A DNA stretch of 9,198 nt from Rhizobacter sp. Lineage in GTDB: Bacteria > Pseudomonadota > Gammaproteobacteria > Burkholderiales > Burkholderiaceae_C. The position numbers were made by a program, and so were the translations under genes. The first letter of the stretch is position 1. Each line of letters starts with the position of its first letter. Location of the stretch: the NCBI GenBank assembly GCA_025351675.1, contig JANXVK010000245.1, forward strand, positions 1-9,198. Direction: 5' to 3'. Under the pieces are notes generated by a model. That model had not been told where the DNA came from, did not search any database, and worked only from the letters and a program-made list of their open reading frames with translations. Shown piece by piece: positions 6,102 to 9,198 of this stretch.

Positions 6102-6815
6102 ATGTCCCGACTCATCGTCAGCAGCTTCGGCATCTCGATCGACGGCTTCGGCGCCGGCCCGGACCAGAGCCTCGACAACCCGCTCGGCGTCGGCGGCCCG
6201 GCGCTGATGGAATGGGTATTACCGACGCGCACCTTCCAAGCCATGCACGGCGCGGGCGGCGGCGAGACCGGCGTGGACGACGACTTCGCCGCGCGCGGCT
6301 TCGCGAACGTCGGCGCGTGGATCCTCGGGCGCAACATGTTCGGGCCGATCCGCGGCGCGTGGCCCGACGACGAATGGAAAGGCTGGTGGGGCCCGAACCC
6401 ACCGTACCACGTGCCGGTGTTCGTGCTGACACAGCACCCGCGCGAATCGCTCGTGATGGAAGGCGGCACGGTCTTCCACTTCGTCACCGACGGCATTCAC
6501 GCCGCCCTCGCATTCGCCCGCGGGGCCGCCCACGGGCGTGACGTGCGCGTCGGCGGCGGCGTCGCGACGGTGCGGCAGTACCTGCGCGCCGGCTTGGTCG
6601 ACGAACTGCACCTCGCCCAATCGTCGGCGCTGCTCGGCACAGGCGAGGCGCTGTTCACCGGGATCGACTTGCGTGCGCTGGGCTTCGGGTGCAGCGAGCG
6701 GTTGGTGTCGCCGCACGCGACGCACGTGGTGCTGACGAGGGGCGCCGCCAGCGTGCCGACCGCACCGGGCGCGCCCGCCTTTCCCGTTCGAACCCAACCC
6801 GGGAGCACGACATGA
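6102..6815 (+). CDS. Dihydrofolate reductase / RibD C-terminal domain family protein
   Basis: The 237-aa product belongs to the RibD-C (dihydrofolate-reductase-like) family of NADPH-dependent reductase-fold proteins, mostly of unknown substrate. Seen in order are the N-terminal strand and loop (SSFGISIDGFGAGPDQS, 7-23), ILGRNMFGP (74-82), the strand VPVFVLTQHP (104-113), and the nucleotide-binding VRVGGGVATVRQYLRAGLVD (148-167). These are followed by ELHLAQSSALLGTGEALF (168-185). Relatives usually end soon after the HVVLTR strand (208-213). Here about 24 Ala/Pro-rich residues follow, read from what looks like former intergenic DNA, until a TGA overlapping the next start. ATG at 6102 is chosen because homology begins there; the frame is open to a GTG at 6066. 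The ATGA overlap with the downstream gene indicates an operon. Confidence 0.87.
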   Translation: MSRLIVSSFGISIDGFGAGPDQSLDNPLGVGGPALMEWVLPTRTFQAMHGAGGGETGVDDDFAARGFANVGAWILGRNMFGPIRGAWPDDEWKGWWGPNPPYHVPVFVLTQHPRESLVMEGGTVFHFVTDGIHAALAFARGAAHGRDVRVGGGVATVRQYLRAGLVDELHLAQSSALLGTGEALFTGIDLRALGFGCSERLVSPHATHVVLTRGAASVPTAPGAPAFPVRTQPGSTT

Positions 6816-7519
6816 CGACACCCCTCCAGCCCGCCGCCGAACTCGCCGCTGCTGTCAGCAAGCCCTACCCAAACGACAGCGCCGCCTACCGCACGGCCCG
6901 CACCGCGTTGCTCGCCGAAGAGATCGAGCTGCGCCGCCGGATCGAGCGTGTTGCCGCGCAGCGGCGCGCGCTGCCGCTCGGCGGCGAACCGCCGGCGTAC
7001 GCGTTCAAGGACGAGAACGGCGCGACGCTCGCGCTCGCCGACTTGTTCGGCCCACACGACACGCTCGTCACCTGTTTCTGGATGTACGGCCCGCAGCGCG
7101 AACGCGCGTGCCCGATGTGCACCGCGTTCCTCGGTGCGCCGGACGTGCCGGTGCGCGACCTGTCGCAGCGCGTCGCGTTCGCAGTGCTCGGCCGTTCGCC
7201 GGTCGAGCGCCAGCTCGCGTTCGCGCGCGAGCGCGGTTGGCGCAACCTGAAGTTCTTCATGACGGCGGGCGACGACTTCGCGCGCGACTACCGCGGCCTC
7301 TCGCCCGAAGGCGACGAGTGGCCGGCGCTCGATGTCTGGGTCAAGCGCGACGGCAGGGTGCATCACTTCTGGGCCTCCGAACTCGGCGGCACGCAAGACC
7401 CGGAGCAGAACCCGCGCGGCGCGCCCGACCCAACGCCGCTGTGGAACATCCTCGACCTCACGCCCGGCGGGCGCGGCACCGACTGGTACCCGAAGCTGGC
7501 CTACCCGGTGAAAGGCTGA
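6812..7519 (+). CDS. DUF899 family thioredoxin-fold protein
   Basis: The 235-aa protein matches the DUF899 family, cytoplasmic proteins with a thioredoxin/AhpC-like fold whose function is not established. Evidence is the helical N-terminus (LLAEEIELRRRIERVAAQRR), the strand DTLVTCFWMYGP (83-94), and the C-P-x-C pair CPMC (100-103) at the position of a thioredoxin active site. It continues with RSPVERQLAFARERGW (128-143) and the family-typical VHHFWASELG (183-192), PTPLWNILDLTPGGRG (208-222) and WYPKLAY. The length is normal. ATG at 6812 overlaps the TGA of the preceding gene as ATGA, and GGGAG (6801-6805) is well placed, so translation is probably coupled. Its pairing with a reductase-fold protein suggests a shared redox or stress role, which is inference. 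It converges on the Bug pseudogene with a 10-base gap. Confidence 0.88.
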   Translation: MTTPLQPAAELAAAVSKPYPNDSAAYRTARTALLAEEIELRRRIERVAAQRRALPLGGEPPAYAFKDENGATLALADLFGPHDTLVTCFWMYGPQRERACPMCTAFLGAPDVPVRDLSQRVAFAVLGRSPVERQLAFARERGWRNLKFFMTAGDDFARDYRGLSPEGDEWPALDVWVKRDGRVHHFWASELGGTQDPEQNPRGAPDPTPLWNILDLTPGGRGTDWYPKLAYPVKG

Positions 7520-7529
7520 GCCAAACGCT

Positions 7530-8171
7530 TCAGTCGGCGTAGACGCCCGCGGCGCGAATCACCGGCCCCCACTTGTCGATCTCGCTTTGCAGCCAGGTGT
7601 TCAGGCCCTCGGGCGTCTGCTTGCTCTCGGGCACGATCACCGCGCCCAGCTCGGTCATGCGGGTCGCGAAGGTCGGGGCTTTCAGCGCGACGCGCAAAGC
7701 CGCGTTGAACTTCTCGATCGCCGCGCGCGGCGTGCCCTTCGGCGCATACACGCCGTGCCAGACCTTGACCTCGAAGCACTTCAGCCCACCCTCGCTCAAC
7801 GTCGGCGCGCTCGGCAGGCTCGGGATGTTCTCCAGCGCCGTCACCCCGTAGAGCTGCACCGTGCCGACCTTGATGTGCTGCAAGGTTTGCGTGGGCTGAT
7901 CGCACAGCAGGTCGAGCTGGCCGCCGAGCAGCGCGTTCAACGCCGCACCGAGCCCGGCGTGCGCGAGGTTCATGCTGCGGCCGCTGGCCTTTACGCAGGA
8001 GACGAGTTCGGGCAGCGTCTTCGGCGCGAGGCCTTTCTTGCCGAGCAAGTGGCATCGGCACGTCGACGACTTGGCCGACGTACTCGAAATCGAGTCATCG
8101 GGTTGTAGGCCAGCTTGCGGTACAGCGCGGTCGAGGTCGCCATGCCGTTGTGGTGGATCAGGAAGGTCTAG
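7530..8171 (-). pseudogene. Bug-family (TctC-like) tripartite tricarboxylate transporter solute-binding protein, degraded and IS-interrupted
   Basis: Read leftward, remnants of a periplasmic Bug substrate-binding protein are clear: TFLIHHNGMATSTALYRK just inside the insertion sequence, then DFEYVGQVVDVPM, LGKKGLAPKTLPELV, LLGGQLDLLCDQ, VWHGVYAPKGTPRAAI and the family's C-terminus WGPVIRAAGVYAD before TGA at 7532-7530. Lesions are: one extra base near 8092; another within 8049-8052; an internal in-frame deletion near 7940-7945, where HAGLGAA joins LNALLGG and about 25-30 residues including the usual PYKG segment are missing; and the insertion at 8168-8171. The missing N-terminal half would lie beyond the window on the far side of the element (its last bases may be 9193-9198). 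Three independent defects besides the insertion make it non-functional. Confidence 0.9.
8168..8171. repeat. Target-site copy CTAG, left
   Basis: CTAG directly abuts the left end; five bases (CTAGC, 8168-8172) are identical to 9193-9197. On the leftward strand it supplies the transposase TAG stop. Confidence 0.75.
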
Positions 8172-9106
8172 CTGTTGATGGTCAATAGGTTGTTCTCACC
8201 GAGTCGAGATGCGGGAGGCCTGTAGCCGAGCGCCGAATGAGCGCGGCGGTTGTTGTAGTAGTCGAGAAAGACGGGCAACCAGGAAGTGCGCTCCGCGCTG
8301 GTGTGCCAGAGCCGGCCGTAGGCCCACTCGCGCAGGCAGGTCTGGATGAAGCGTTCGGCCTTGCCGTTGGTCTGCGGCGTGTAGGGGCGCGTATAGGTGT
8401 GCCTGATACCCAGCGCTTGGCAGGTCTTGTTGAAGAGCTGGGAGCGGTAGGCCGGGCCGTTGTCGGTCAACAGCCGCTTGATCTTCACGCCTTGGGCAGC
8501 GAAGCGGGCAACGGTTGTCTTGAGGAACTCCGCGGCCGAGCCTTTGCGCTCGTCGGCGTGCATCTGCACGAAGCCGGCCCGAGAGTGGTCGTCGATGGCC
8601 ACGTGCGCGAACTCCCAGCCCGCACCGGTCACCGAATCGCGCCGATCGCCGGTGACGCGGTGACTGGGGCGCACGATGCGACCGAGCTTCTTCGTGTCCA
8701 TGTGCAGCATCTCTCCGGGCGCGATGTGCTCGTAGCGCACGACGGGGCGAACGGGGTCGAGCGCCTTCAGGCTGGACAGACCCAGCCGTGCCAGCCAGCG
8801 AGCCACGGTCGAGACGCTTCGGCCCACCAACTCGGCAATGCGCCGCATGGGCATGCGAAGCCGGCGCAACTGCTCGATCGAGCGCTGCAGCGCTTCGTCC
8901 ACGGTGCTGCGAGTGCGGCTCGGACGCGAGCTGCGATCGGTCAGTCCATCGAGCCCTTCTTGCTCGAAGCGTCTGAGCCACTTCCTGGCCGTGCGCAGGC
9001 TGATGCCGGCGGCCTCGGCCGCCGGCATCAGCCCCATCACCGCAATCCGCTCGATCAACAACTTGCGCCCTTCAACGGTCAATCTGGCATTCTTGTGGCT
9101 GTTCAC
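8168..9106 (-). CDS. IS481-family transposase
   Basis: The 312-aa DDE transposase is complete. An N-terminal helix-turn-helix (about 15-50, AAEAAGISLRTARKWLRRF) is followed by a second HTH (about 85-108, RRIAELVGRSVSTVARWLAR). The rve-type catalytic core has D137 (HMDTKK), D215 (LTDNG) and E251 (GKAERF), with 35 residues between the last two, as in DD(35)E enzymes. The MNSHKNARLT start and NNLLTINS end are typical of the family. Translation starts at GTG 9106, with AAAGGA (9119-9114) 7 bases upstream. The gene reads through the terminal repeat and its TAG stop lies in the CTAG target site. It appears intact and potentially active. A strong hairpin lies within codons 25-36. Confidence 0.94.
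   Translation of the reverse strand: MNSHKNARLTVEGRKLLIERIAVMGLMPAAEAAGISLRTARKWLRRFEQEGLDGLTDRSSRPSRTRSTVDEALQRSIEQLRRLRMPMRRIAELVGRSVSTVARWLARLGLSSLKALDPVRPVVRYEHIAPGEMLHMDTKKLGRIVRPSHRVTGDRRDSVTGAGWEFAHVAIDDHSRAGFVQMHADERKGSAAEFLKTTVARFAAQGVKIKRLLTDNGPAYRSQLFNKTCQALGIRHTYTRPYTPQTNGKAERFIQTCLREWAYGRLWHTSAERTSWLPVFLDYYNNRRAHSALGYRPPASRLGENNLLTINS
8172..8195 (+). repeat. Left terminal inverted repeat of the IS481-family element
   Basis: Begins CTGT and contains CAATAGGTTGTTC (8183-8195). It matches the complement of 9169-9192 at 4 outer and 13 inner positions, with 7 mismatched bases between. It also encodes the last transposase residues. Confidence 0.85.
8998..9033. other. 17-bp-arm perfect hairpin within the transposase gene
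   Basis: GGCTGATGCCGGCGGCC (8998-9014) is the exact reverse complement of 9017-9033, with only TC between. It lies in transposase codons about 25-36 (LMPAAEAAG), roughly 75-110 bases after the start codon, so mRNA would fold into a very stable stem early in translation. A regulatory role is inferred. Confidence 0.7.
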
Positions 9107-9168
9107 CCGGTCGTCCTTTCTGTGAGTCCTGAAGCGGCGTAACTCCAGTCTCCCAGACTCCTTCAGGT

Positions 9169-9192
9169 GAACAACCTATTGGGACATCACAG
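9169..9192 (-). repeat. Right terminal inverted repeat of the IS481-family element
   Basis: Read leftward it begins CTGTGATGTCCC and continues AATAGGTTGTTC, mirroring the left end. It lies upstream of the transposase start and probably also carries promoter elements. Confidence 0.85.
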
Positions 9193-9196
9193 CTAG
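9193..9196. repeat. Target-site copy CTAG, right
   Basis: CTAG directly follows the right end of the element. Only two more bases remain in the window, so a longer duplication cannot be tested here. Confidence 0.72.
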
Positions 9197-9198
9197 CC

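Larger units (their letters stand above)
8172..9192 (-). mobile_element. Complete IS481-family insertion sequence (about 1.02 kb)
   Basis: A single DDE transposase gene is enclosed by imperfect terminal inverted repeats sharing a 4-base tip and a perfect 13-base inner block, CAATAGGTTGTTC, which closely resembles IS481 ends. CTAG flanks both sides (8168-8171, 9193-9196), matching the known NCTAGN target preference of IS481. Taken as TGT...ACA the element is 8173-9191 (1019 bp); taken to the matching CTGT...ACAG ends it is 8172-9192 (1021 bp). With the first convention the 6-base flanks are TCTAGC and GCTAGC, one mismatch. It sits inside the Bug gene. Confidence 0.9.

Noticed and set aside
5141..6541. 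466-aa rightward open frame, the longest in the window
   Set aside because: Runs across antisense HAD, an intergenic gap and out-of-frame coding of two real genes; Arg-rich shadow.
8237..9142. 301-aa rightward frame opposite the transposase
   Set aside because: Antisense of a conserved DDE transposase.

Overview
The window looks like the chromosome of a GC-rich betaproteobacterium, most likely of the order Burkholderiales. The pointers are strong G/C bias at third codon positions, a Bug-type solute-binding protein ending in the typical VYAD tail, an IS481-family element and a class of Fpr common in that order. I cannot fix the genus. It reads as ordinary chromosome with an eroding accessory flank. 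I see no phage, CRISPR array or defence island.

Left part (1-2403): a divergent pair shares a 144-bp intergenic region with a striking 11-bp-arm palindrome. Leftward runs the 5' part of a 6-hydroxynicotinate-reductase-like iron-sulfur protein; rightward runs a ferredoxin-NADP reductase (fpr), followed by a TetR-family regulator. A sensible reading is a ferredoxin-linked reductive catabolic locus with its own repressor, but the substrate is not known from the sequence. Two small stem-loops separate fpr from tetR.

Middle part (2409-5320): a small unrecognised leftward gene with an unclear, possibly truncated N-terminus comes first. Next is an HxlR-type regulator with two in-frame TGA stops, both where the family normally has Trp. 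Then come an unrecognised 259-aa protein with a faint primase-like motif, and a HAD-IB phosphatase whose last codons are cut off by a TAG, again at a usual Trp position. These look like G-to-A changes in decaying or recently mutated genes, although sequencing error is possible.

Right part (5586-9198): a small exported protein of unknown function is followed by a translationally coupled pair, a RibD-C/dihydrofolate-reductase-like protein and a DUF899 thioredoxin-fold protein. Converging on these is a Bug solute-binding pseudogene with two frameshifts, an internal deletion and an IS481-family insertion. The insertion sequence is complete, about 1.02 kb, flanked by CTAG target copies. Its transposase takes its stop codon from the target site and carries a 17-bp-arm perfect hairpin inside its reading frame.

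Stretches without a gene are 732-875 (shared regulatory region), 1650-1752 (stem-loops), 2811-2929, 3620-3775, 4556-4678, 5321-5585 and 6030-6101. None exceeds 300 bases. Apart from the elements listed I saw nothing compelling in them, and no rRNA or tRNA gene.
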